Shown piece after piece: positions 7,888 to 14,152 of a stretch of DNA of 18,009 nt. The position numbers and the translations under genes are program-made. The stretch is from Bacillota bacterium. Lineage in GTDB: Bacteria > Bacillota > Clostridia > Clostridiales > Clostridiaceae. The notes under the pieces are model-generated. The model was not told where the DNA came from, did no database searches, and worked only from the letters and a program-made list of their open reading frames with translations. The stretch lies in contig JAEXSY010000439.1 of assembly GCA_023440105.1 (NCBI GenBank), positions 1 to 18,009 on the forward strand. Reading direction: 5' to 3'. How positions within the stretch are numbered: the stretch's first letter is position 1; each line of letters opens with the position of its first letter.

Positions 7888-8364
7888 GTGAGGGAATTAA
7901 ACACTGAAAAACTGACAGTAGAGTTTAGACAAGGGGTGACTCCTACTACACCTATTATACCTAGACGATATACACTTACCCATTCTGATATCACAGCAGA
8001 GCTTTTCTTAACTATAGGTTCAAGCTATGCTTACGACAAAATTAATGCAATGAGAGATGAAGTCCTTGGGGAATGGGTCAAGACCAATAATCAATACTTT
8101 TATCATGTTTATCTATATATTGATGGACAATCTGCTAGTCCTGCTAATTCAGCTATACGAAATAATATCTTTATCCGTGAACTACCAATGGCTCTGAAGG
8201 CTATTAGATATGGAGATGATAAATTTTTTAGCATGAATTCTATATTGAATCGTGCTCCAATTTTTATATTTTTTATGTCTTCAATCCCTTGGTTCAATAG
8301 AATTGAAAACTGGGGTACTTTCTCGGATTATGAAGTAGCTAGCTCAAAAAGGTACTATGGATAA
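7888..8364 (+). CDS. Staygreen (SGR) family protein
   Basis: This 158-residue protein matches the staygreen domain: LTVEFRQGVTPTTPIIPRRY, then YTLTHSDITAELFLTIGS, MRDEVLGEW, a YHVYLYIDG strand, IFIRELPMALKAIRYGD and APIFIFFMSSIPWFN ending with ENWGTFSDY. Plant SGR removes Mg from chlorophyll a, and some bacterial homologues have Mg-dechelatase activity in vitro. No chlorophyll is expected here, so the natural substrate is unknown; another metallotetrapyrrole or a different role is possible. Translation probably starts at GTG 7888, with AGGAG at 7876-7880 and 7 bp spacing. It has its own terminator. Confidence 0.88.
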   Translation: MRELNTEKLTVEFRQGVTPTTPIIPRRYTLTHSDITAELFLTIGSSYAYDKINAMRDEVLGEWVKTNNQYFYHVYLYIDGQSASPANSAIRNNIFIRELPMALKAIRYGDDKFFSMNSILNRAPIFIFFMSSIPWFNRIENWGTFSDYEVASSKRYYG

Positions 8365-8385
8365 AAAAATGTTCTAAGGCTGATT

Positions 8386-8419
8386 ATGCTGATTTCAATA
8401 TTAGAAGTCAGCATTTCTT
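8386..8419 (+). terminator. Intrinsic terminator after the staygreen gene
   Basis: An 11-bp stem with one G-T pair (8386-8396 with 8404-8414) around a 7-base loop is followed by TTCTT, 22 bp after the stop codon. Confidence 0.75.
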
Positions 8420-8575
8420 ATTGATTATTTCATTTAAAATTATCGTAAATAATTCTGCAATCCTAGGATATAGAGATAACCTTTAGGAAATAATAATTGT
8501 ACAAAATAATTATGATATTAGTAAAGCAAGGAGATAATAGATCGCTTCAATATAGGGATTTATTTAGTAGAAAAT

Positions 8576-9598
8576 ATGTTTAAACCTAAAAGAATAATTT
8601 TTGAAAAAGGCTCCTTAGATTATGACATGGGCAAGAGAATTTATTCTCTTTTTAAGGATAAGGATAATGTTGAGATAATAAACTTGACCTCTAATAGGCT
8701 AAAACACCATATTCCAGGGAATGACTTATTTTCTCAATACAGAGAAGGAAAGAGTACACTGGTGGTTGGAATAAGAAAGAGCTTAAAGTTTCAATCCTGT
8801 AAGCCCTCTGCCCATTATCAGCTCCCCTTGATATCAGGATGCATGGGTCAATGTGAATACTGCTACTTAAATACACAGCTAGGTGATAAGCCCTTTGTAA
8901 AGGTCCATGTTAATACCGATGATATCTTCAATCAAGCGGATAAATATGTCAAGGAAAGATTGCCCGACATAACAATATTTGAAGGCTCTGCTACCTCTGA
9001 TCCTCTCCCTGTGGAGTATTGTACACATTCCTTAGCGAAGGCTATTGAGTTTTTTGGGGATAATCCAAAAACTAGATTTAGATTTGTAACTAAATATAAT
9101 GATGTTGATTCCTTATTGAACTTAGATCACAAAGGTCATACAGAGGTAAGATTTAGCATTAATACCTCTTCTATCATCAACAAATATGAACATTTCACTG
9201 CTTCCAGTGATAAAAGAATAGAAGCTGCTATGAAGGTAGCACAGGCCGGTTATCCTGTGGGCTTTCTAGTTGCACCAGTATTTATTTATCCTAATTGGCA
9301 GGAAGAGTACCACGATTTATTATTATCCTTAAGCAGCAGGATTCCAGATAGCTTAAAATATCCTCTAACCTTTGAGGTTATATCTCATAGATATACTACC
9401 ATAGCCAAAAATAGAATATTAGAGATTTTCCCTAATACTGAGCTTCCAATGAATGAGGAAGAGCGCAAATTCAAATATGGTCAATTTGGCTATGGTAAAT
9501 ATGTATATCCAAAAGAAAGTCTAAGTGAAATAAAGGAATTTTTTGCAAAAGAGATAGAAGACTTATTTAAGGATAAAAGACTTTTGTATATTATTTAA
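8576..9598 (+). CDS. splB: Spore photoproduct lyase family radical SAM protein, catalytic Cys replaced by Ala
   Basis: SPL repairs the UV-made 5-thyminyl-5,6-dihydrothymine dimer of spore DNA during germination, using a SAM-bound 4Fe-4S cluster. This 340-residue homologue is full length. Seen: STLVVGIRKSLKF, KPSAHYQLPLISGC, the radical SAM motif CMGQCEYC with Cys89, Cys93 and Cys96, the following YLNT (Tyr97 and Tyr95 match the conserved tyrosines), DQ/QADKYVKERLP, RFRFVTKY, RFSIN and PVGFLVAPV. The H-atom donor Cys141 of B. subtilis SPL lies in an EA-C-TSD motif; the matching motif here is EGSATSD with Ala139, and the nearest cysteine is Cys149. Either another donor is used or the activity is altered. 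The start fits the family length, but no good ribosome site lies just before it; an AAGGAG at 8528-8533 is about 43 bp upstream. Confidence 0.9.
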   Translation: MFKPKRIIFEKGSLDYDMGKRIYSLFKDKDNVEIINLTSNRLKHHIPGNDLFSQYREGKSTLVVGIRKSLKFQSCKPSAHYQLPLISGCMGQCEYCYLNTQLGDKPFVKVHVNTDDIFNQADKYVKERLPDITIFEGSATSDPLPVEYCTHSLAKAIEFFGDNPKTRFRFVTKYNDVDSLLNLDHKGHTEVRFSINTSSIINKYEHFTASSDKRIEAAMKVAQAGYPVGFLVAPVFIYPNWQEEYHDLLLSLSSRIPDSLKYPLTFEVISHRYTTIAKNRILEIFPNTELPMNEEERKFKYGQFGYGKYVYPKESLSEIKEFFAKEIEDLFKDKRLLYII

Positions 9599-9616
9599 AC
9601 CTCACCATGCCATTAA

Positions 9617-9647
9617 TACATATTCTTGAATTCACAGTACCATACTA
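9617..9647 (+). promoter_or_regulatory. Sigma-G/F type (forespore) promoter
   Basis: TACATA at 9617-9622 (5 of 6 to TGMATA) and a perfect CATACTA at 9641-9647 are 18 bp apart, 33 bp before the start of a 57-residue gene. This matches the forespore sigma-G consensus of Bacillus and Clostridium. Confidence 0.6.
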
Positions 9648-9679
9648 TTAATAAAATTTATATATGGGAGGTAATACAT

Positions 9680-9853
9680 ATGCCAAAAGCTAAACAATAT
9701 GTAGACCAAAGTATGACAACAGTACAGCATACAATTACATCATTACAGCAGGCCCTTAATTCTGCAGAAAAAGCAGATAATAAGGCTAAAATCCAATCAG
9801 CAATAGATTCCCTCAATTCCGCAAGTCATCACTTATCTGGCTATAAAGACTAA
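9680..9853 (+). CDS. Small forespore-type protein of unknown function, 57 residues
   Basis: Translation most likely starts at ATG 9680 (MPKAKQYV), because GGGAGG lies 7-9 bp before it; an in-frame upstream ATG at 9626 has no ribosome site and would overlap the promoter. The 57-residue product is hydrophilic, rich in Gln, Ser, Ala and Lys, and looks like two amphipathic helices (about residues 5-30 and 34-51) joined at KADNK. It has no cysteine, tryptophan or membrane segment. I do not recognise a family with certainty; the size and composition recall small spore proteins such as DUF1657. The sigma-G/F-type promoter suggests expression in the forespore. Neighbours on the same strand are the SPL homologue upstream and, further on, a SASP gene. 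Confidence 0.7.
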   Translation: MPKAKQYVDQSMTTVQHTITSLQQALNSAEKADNKAKIQSAIDSLNSASHHLSGYKD

Positions 9854-9863
9854 CAAAATAGGA

Positions 9864-9893
9864 GATGTCGCTTTAGTGCGGCATCCCCTTTCT
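9864..9893 (+). terminator. Terminator after the 57-residue gene
   Basis: GATGTCGC (9864-9871) pairs with GCGGCATC (9878-9885), with one G-T pair, around a 6-base loop. It is followed by CCCCTTTCTTG. It may serve the converging GNAT gene too. Confidence 0.65.
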
Positions 9894-9965
9894 TGTTAAT
9901 TCTACTATCTAACCTAAATTCAACTATCATAGAGGTTGATAACTCGTGGTAGATTATGTTTTATC

Positions 9966-10520
9966 CTAATTCTTTATTTCTTCCCAATCTTCTCGTTTTA
10001 ATTTCATATTAATTAAATCTATCATTTCCCCTTGATATTCTAATTCGTTTTTATCAATGCTTTCAAATACAAAACCAGACTTTTCATATACCCTTTTTCC
10101 TCTTGGGTTAAAGGCATATACCCCTAATGTTAATTGCTTCAAATCTGTATTTAAAAATACATAATCTACAATCAAAGAGGTAGTCTCTGAACCTAGTCCA
10201 CGATCTCTTCCCTTTGGCCCAATAAGTATTCTATAGTTCATGCTATGCTCTACTTCGTCATATTCATTTAAAACTACCTCACCTACAACATTATCAGTAA
10301 ACTTGTCTACTATTGCTAAGTCAAGACGATCAATTTGTTCATTTCTTGAACTATACCACTTTATAAATCCATCTCTATCAAAGTCTTCTGTACTTCCTGT
10401 AAACTTTAACACTATAGGATCCTTTAAGCATTCTTCCATAGCTTCAACATCTAGAGGAGAAAACGGCCGAAGAATAACCTTATGTCCAATTAAAGTAGGC
10501 TTGTCTTTTAAATTTATCAT
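9966..10520 (-). CDS. GNAT family acetyltransferase (RimJ/RimL type)
   Basis: This 184-residue protein transfers acetyl from acetyl-CoA to an amine on a protein N-terminus or small molecule; the substrate is not evident. Seen: the opening strand TLIGHKVILRPFSPLD, the CoA-binding motif A GPKGRDRGLGSE at residues 101-112 and the C-terminal signature LGVYAFNPRGKRVYEKSGF. The start is ATG 10520, with AAGGGGTGA 5-6 bp upstream. The frame is open further back to a TTG at 10670, but that TTG is the -35 box of the promoter, so the extra 50 codons are leader RNA. SpeG-like or antibiotic-modifying roles cannot be separated. Confidence 0.88.
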   Translation of the reverse strand: MINLKDKPTLIGHKVILRPFSPLDVEAMEECLKDPIVLKFTGSTEDFDRDGFIKWYSSRNEQIDRLDLAIVDKFTDNVVGEVVLNEYDEVEHSMNYRILIGPKGRDRGLGSETTSLIVDYVFLNTDLKQLTLGVYAFNPRGKRVYEKSGFVFESIDKNELEYQGEMIDLINMKLKREDWEEIKN

Positions 10521-10560
10521 ATTATCACCCCTTACTATAATAAAAGTCTTCAGAACAGCG

Positions 10561-10620
10561 GTGGTTTGGTAAGGAGTAATCCGTTGAACTTTTTTAATAG
10601 TCTCCTCTAAACAGTACCAC
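10561..10620 (-). promoter_or_regulatory. Structured 5' leader of the GNAT gene
   Basis: The transcript leader is about 115 nt. Within it GTGGT (10620-10616) can pair with ACCAC (10565-10561) and GGAG (10605-10602) with CTCC (10576-10573), giving an interrupted long hairpin ahead of the ribosome site. A regulatory role is only inferred. Confidence 0.3.
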
Positions 10621-10641
10621 TTTTTGACATTATTTAAAGAT

Positions 10642-10670
10642 ATTATATAATCATCAAGTGAAGGATACAA
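10642..10670 (-). promoter_or_regulatory. Sigma-A promoter of the GNAT gene
   Basis: On the minus strand TTGTAT (10670-10665) and a perfect TATAAT (10647-10642) are 17 bp apart. Its position settles the GNAT start at 10520. Confidence 0.7.
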
Positions 10671-10705
10671 GTCATTTGAAATAAATTAATGAGGTGGTTT
10701 TTAAT

Positions 10706-10999
10706 ATGACAAAGTATAATATAGAAGTAAAGAACAGTTTTACTGTACTAGGTGTAGTCACTGAGCTTCAGAGTGATTATACTGACTCTCTTGGGATAGA
10801 CAAGGAAAAATCAGAGTTTTGGCAGACAATCAGCCAGGATGGTACCCTTGAAAAACTAAAAGCCATAGCTACAAATGACTATATTTTCGCATCAGGTGGG
10901 ATCAAAGTATTGATTATCAATTACTTCATCAAATCATTGAATTTAACATACTGGACAAGGCTCACAGCTCAACTTTTTGGCGATAATTACATTATCTAA
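10706..10999 (+). pseudogene. Truncated GyrI-like effector-binding domain gene with foreign tail
   Basis: The first 62 or so residues from ATG 10706 look like the N-terminal part of a GyrI-like/AraC effector-binding domain (NSFTVLGVVTEL, then EFWQTISQDGTLEKLKAI and NDYIFA). Such domains bind small hydrophobic ligands and are about 150 residues. After Phe-Ala the in-frame sequence loses any resemblance and stops at residue 97. In the next frame, 10882-10986 reads like a real protein C-terminus (RWDQSIDYQLLHQIIEF, ending TFWR). The simplest reading is a deletion that joined the 5' part of one gene to the 3' part of another, out of frame. GAGGTGGT at 10691-10698 is a good ribosome site, so a 97-residue peptide could still be made. 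A GTG at 10694 is an unlikely alternative start. Confidence 0.55.
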
Positions 11000-11038
11000 T
11001 CTATACTTAAATGATAATTTAGTTCTATGTACAAAACT

Positions 11039-11080
11039 AAGCTTGCTACAGGATAACGAATCCTATAGCAAGCTTTTTTT
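11039..11080. terminator. Strong intrinsic terminator between converging genes
   Basis: AAGCTTGCTA (11039-11048) pairs with TAGCAAGCTT (11066-11075), with inner pairing AGGAT/ATCCT around an AACGA loop, followed by a run of T. It ends the truncated GyrI-like gene and may act for the converging CPBP gene. Confidence 0.9.
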
Positions 11081-11136
11081 TAGGAATTAACCCACTGAAT
11101 ATCATAAAGGAATATATCAGCTTTTAATAAAACACA

Positions 11137-11886
11137 TTAAATATTTACATTAGTAAAATACTCCTTTGTAGTTTTGGTACGGAATAATAGATAGACAAAA
11201 TAAATCGCTGTTATTATAGCATTAACTATAATTATTTCTATATGTGTATTGCCCACCAAGGATATAGTGGCAAGGAAATTATATAATATATGAGCAATAA
11301 TACATATTGTTAGATTATTACTAGCTAGTACAACTATCATAAACATAAAACCTACCACAAGAGAATTAACTATCTGAAGTACCGTATCAATTCCTGATTG
11401 ATTAATTACTACCATACTCATTATATGCCCAATTGCAAAGGTAAAGGATATAAAAACAACCACAACAAAACGATTCCATTTCTTCAGAAGTGCTCTGAAC
11501 ATAAGTCCTCTAAATATTATTTCCTCCATAAAACCTACACCAATATACATGGCTAGTATAAGTATAATTTCCCCTACTTTGAATGAAGTGTTAATGCCAT
11601 AGAATAAATTTAAAAAGGGAAGTAAGAGCAAAGGAATATAATATAGCATTGTAGAGCTTTTCTCCGTAGCCTGAGTGAGCAGTCCAATATCTTCTGCTAT
11701 TCCTGTTCTTTTCAAATAATAATAGCATATTACTGAAATTATCAAATTAGGGATAGCGGTTATCATATTATAGTCAGTATCCATTGCACTAGCGATGTTA
11801 CCAGTGATGGTATTAACTATGAGATATATCCCCAACCAAATAAGTGAATGCTTAACAGCATCCTTTTTGTATAACTTTTTTAACAA
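11137..11886 (-). CDS. CPBP family intramembrane metalloprotease
   Basis: This 249-residue polytopic membrane protein of the CPBP (Abi/CAAX protease) family has the full metal-site set: EEIIFRG with Glu121, Glu122 and Arg126, FAIGH with His154, and HILYN with His199 and Asn203. About seven hydrophobic segments are visible. Relatives process prenylated proteins or, in bacteria, act in peptide maturation, self-immunity to bacteriocins or regulated proteolysis; no bacteriocin precursor is seen nearby. The start is TTG 11886, chosen because AGGGGG lies 7 bp before it. The gene stands alone. Confidence 0.9.
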   Translation of the reverse strand: MLKKLYKKDAVKHSLIWLGIYLIVNTITGNIASAMDTDYNMITAIPNLIISVICYYYLKRTGIAEDIGLLTQATEKSSTMLYYIPLLLLPFLNLFYGINTSFKVGEIILILAMYIGVGFMEEIIFRGLMFRALLKKWNRFVVVVFISFTFAIGHIMSMVVINQSGIDTVLQIVNSLVVGFMFMIVVLASNNLTICIIAHILYNFLATISLVGNTHIEIIIVNAIITAIYFVYLLFRTKTTKEYFTNVNI

Positions 11887-11960
11887 TTTTTATCCCCCTA
11901 TTCTGTAAAATATTAGCCCAATAGCATGACAAGAATGTAACACTATTTGCTTTGAACTTT

Positions 11961-11988
11961 AATATAATTATACTATATATTATGTCAA
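11961..11988 (-). promoter_or_regulatory. Probable promoter of the CPBP gene
   Basis: On the minus strand a perfect TTGACA (11988-11983) is followed after 16 bp by TATATT (11966-11961), 75 bp before the TTG start. Confidence 0.5.
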
Positions 11989-12044
11989 TTATGTAATTTT
12001 ATTGAAATAAAGTAATTTTTTCACTTCCTTTAATGAGCTTAAAC

Positions 12045-12075
12045 TGAATATATTACTAAGTATATCTTTATATAA
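12045..12075 (+). promoter_or_regulatory. Probable sigma-G promoter of the SASP gene
   Basis: A perfect TGAATA (12045-12050) is followed after 18 bp by TATATAA (12069-12075), which matches CATACTA at 4 of 7 places. SASP genes are classic sigma-G targets, which supports this weak -10. Confidence 0.5.
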
Positions 12076-12112
12076 AAAAATAAAACTAATACTGATATGG
12101 AGGTGTTAGGTT

Positions 12113-12319
12113 ATGAGTAGAAGACCACTAGTTCCAGAAGCCAAAGAAGAGCTGGATAAGATTAAGACAGAATATGCCAATGAATTTGGTCTGAAGCTTA
12201 ATGATGAATATAAAGGAAATAAAAGCTCAAGATCAAACGGCCATATTGGAGGACCTATTGGAGGAAATATGACCAAGATGATGGTTGAGGAGTTTGAAAG
12301 AAAATTAGTAGATAAATAG
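12113..12319 (+). CDS. Alpha/beta-type small acid-soluble spore protein (SASP)
   Basis: This 68-residue protein coats spore DNA, turning it to an A-like form and steering UV damage toward the spore photoproduct. Seen: the family opening RRPLVPEAKEELDKIKTEYANE, the germination protease site in NEFGLKL (cut expected after Glu), and the conserved second half with NGHIGG, NMTKMMVEEFERKL. It is divergent: GGPIGG adds glycines and a proline where typical members have a single GG before the Met-Val/Lys helix. GGAGGTG lies 7 bp before ATG 12113. A terminator follows. It is functionally linked to the SPL homologue in the same window. Confidence 0.93.
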   Translation: MSRRPLVPEAKEELDKIKTEYANEFGLKLNDEYKGNKSSRSNGHIGGPIGGNMTKMMVEEFERKLVDK

Positions 12320-12336
12320 CTTTTCTTGATTTAACT

Positions 12337-12361
12337 AGGGTGCCCTTGTTAGGCACCCTTT
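12337..12361 (+). terminator. Terminator after the SASP gene
   Basis: AGGGTGCC (12337-12344) pairs perfectly with GGCACCCT (12352-12359) around a 7-base loop, followed by only a short T run. Confidence 0.8.
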
Positions 12362-12486
12362 AGTCATATAAAAATTTTGAGAAAATACAAGACTAAAATA
12401 TCTAATTATCTACAACCTGAATCTGAATCCCTCTCACAAGGTGGATAATGTTTTTCTGTTGGAAAATCCGTTTGAACAAATATCAA

Positions 12487-13379
12487 TTAATCTAACCCTT
12501 TTCCTTCATAAGCTATTTGTAAAGCTTCCAAATCAAATTTTTTCATATTCAAGAAGGCTTCGGTTAACCTGCTTATTTGATCCTTGGTTCCTGAGCTTAG
12601 CATTTCATCCATTTTAGTAGGTACAATCTGCCAGGATACTCCGAACTTATCCTTTAACCATCCGCACTCCTCCGCTTCAGGCACCACAGAGAGCTTCTCC
12701 TAAAAGTAATCGATCTCTTGTTGATTTTTACATTTTATAATCAGTGAAAAGGCCTCATTGAAACTATAATCCTCATCATAGCCATTATCCATTCCAGAAA
12801 AATTAACGCCATCCAATTGAAAAGCACAATAATTTATCTTTGCTTAAGCGACTTAGCTTCTCCTGGTGCATACCTACTCATAATGCCTATTTCGGAATTT
12901 TGAAAAATATCTACGTAGTACTTTATTGCTTCTTCAGCCATACCACAGGCTTCATTTGAAAACAGTAAATTAGGTGTGATTTTTGGAGCAGCTTGCGGAT
13001 TATCTACAAGCATTAACTGCCATGTTACCCCATATCGATCCTGCACCCAGCTGTACCACTTACTAAATGGATACTCACCCAATGGAATTAATTCCTTTCC
13101 ACCTGCAAGTAGCGCTTTCCACTTCTCATTTACTTCTTCAACAGAGTCACAGGCCACCATTAATGAAATTGAAGGATTTAAATCAAAGTAAGGACCTGTG
13201 CTAATACTCTCAAATTCTTGTCCAGAAAGTTCAAATCTAACTAATTCTGCATTACCAGAGGGTGTATTTTCAATCACCCTTGTACTTATTAGCTTAGAGT
13301 TTTCAAATAAACTGATATAAAACAAAGCTGCCTCTTTGGCATCCTTGTCATACCATATATGAGGTACTATTCTTTGCAT
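12487..13379 (-). pseudogene. Two-domain VOC/PhnB-like gene broken by a frameshift and a stop
   Basis: Read across the breaks, this is a protein of about 297 residues with two VOC (PhnB-like, glyoxalase-fold) domains. Domain 1 is intact (RIVPHIWYDKDAKEAALFY to WYSWVQDRYGVTWQLMLVD). Domain 2 starts at KITPNLLFSNEACGMAEEA. Near 12838-12842 the frame is lost in an A run, consistent with one deleted A, and the first frame stops at 12834. Restoring the base gives INYCAFQLDGVNFSGMD and, at 12700-12702, a TAG in YF-stop-EKLS where relatives have Trp. The frame then continues through WLKDKFGVSWQIVPTKM to 12487. Two separate lesions argue for real decay. The family includes demethylubiquinone methyltransferase-like proteins of unclear substrate. 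AGGAGG precedes ATG 13379. Confidence 0.85.
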
Positions 13380-13540
13380 AATAATTTCCTCCTTTTTTTA
13401 CAATATAACTTACCATTTTATGGTAATATCTATATTATATTAAAGTCAGAATATTAAGTCAATATTCTTTATTTTCAGATAATTATTCTTGCTTATACTC
13501 TTGTTTGTTTTATATTGTTTTATTTTTTAGTATAATGTCT

Positions 13541-13575
13541 CAAAATAAAAATTCCCCAAACTAATTAGTCTGAGG
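13541..13575 (-). terminator. Terminator after the cupin gene
   Basis: On the minus strand CCTCAGACT (13575-13567) pairs with AGTTTGGGG (13562-13554), with two G-T pairs, around AATT. It is followed by AATTTTTATTTT. Confidence 0.7.
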
Positions 13576-13660
13576 AAAAATGAAGCCTCACCACATATCA
13601 CCTTTGTCTCTTGTGGTGCTGATATCAATTGAATTTGAACAAGCTATATTTAAATATTAA

Positions 13661-14008
13661 TTATTTTTTTATGATCAAAGCCACCAGTTCTACAGTGCTG
13701 TCAGAGGTATTATCAATTCTATGTCCCTGACCATCTTTGCAAATAGCAACATCACCATCTTTCAGTACCCTTCCCACTCCATTATCATTATACACAGCAC
13801 TACCTTTAATTATATAGAAGATTTCGCTCTCATTTTCATGGATATGATATCCAATTCCACAGCCTGGATTTAAAGTTATTTTGCCAAATAGCCTTCCCTT
13901 ATTATAAAGCTCATCAGCATTTACAAAATTAGTGATTTCAACGGAGCCGTTTCCGCCTCTCATCCCTTCTCTTATTTCTTTAAAACATTCTTTTGATTGT
14001 CTAATCAT
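13661..14008 (-). CDS. Cupin domain protein
   Basis: This 115-residue single-domain cupin has the metal ligands of motif 1, His55, His57 and Glu62 in GYHIHENESEIFYIIKG, and of motif 2, His96 in GQGHRIDN. Small cupins of this kind are metal-dependent isomerases, dioxygenases or sugar/metabolite-binding proteins; nothing here settles which. There is no DNA-binding domain. AGGGGTG lies 10 bp before ATG 14008, a slightly long spacing. Its promoter contains a dyad that could bind a regulator. Between its stop and its terminator lies a leader-like stretch with two competing hairpins. Confidence 0.88.
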   Translation of the reverse strand: MIRQSKECFKEIREGMRGGNGSVEITNFVNADELYNKGRLFGKITLNPGCGIGYHIHENESEIFYIIKGSAVYNDNGVGRVLKDGDVAICKDGQGHRIDNTSDSTVELVALIIKK

Positions 14009-14049
14009 ATTTCACTAACACCCCTATACATAAAATTACTATATATAAA

Positions 14050-14078
14050 ATGTTATCACATTCGACTATAATCGACAA
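14050..14078 (-). promoter_or_regulatory. Promoter of the cupin gene with overlapping dyad
   Basis: On the minus strand TTGTCG (14078-14073) and TAACAT (14055-14050) are 17 bp apart. An imperfect palindrome, TCGACTATAATCGA at 14062-14075, overlaps the -35 box and could be an operator. Confidence 0.5.
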
Positions 14079-14094
14079 TATATTCAGAATATTA

Positions 14095-14123
14095 TTGATA
14101 CTTGCTTAGTATTATTTTATAAT
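14095..14123 (+). promoter_or_regulatory. Sigma-A promoter of the alcohol dehydrogenase gene
   Basis: TTGATA (14095-14100) and a perfect TATAAT (14118-14123) are separated by 17 bp, 29 bp before the start codon. Confidence 0.85.
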
Positions 14124-14152
14124 AAAATTGCAAATAAACAATGGAGGTTCTT

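Noticed and set aside
8514..8520. GATATTA as a sigma-G -10 for the SPL homologue
   Set aside because: No fitting -35 lies 17-18 bp upstream, so it was not listed as a promoter.
9626..9679. Longer start for the 57-residue gene at ATG 9626
   Set aside because: No ribosome site there, and it would include the sigma-G/F promoter in the coding region.
10590..10625. T-box-like GTGGTAC in the GNAT leader
   Set aside because: No full T-box sequence, specifier loop or terminator is visible, and the gene is not an amino-acid or tRNA-synthetase gene.
10521..10670. Fifty extra N-terminal codons for the GNAT gene from TTG 10670
   Set aside because: The TTG is the -35 box of a TTGTAT-17-TATAAT promoter and ATG 10520 has an AAGGGGTGA ribosome site.
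14141..14152. Longer alcohol dehydrogenase start at ATG 14141
   Set aside because: Those codons contain the GGAGG ribosome site for ATG 14153, and no ribosome site lies before 14141.
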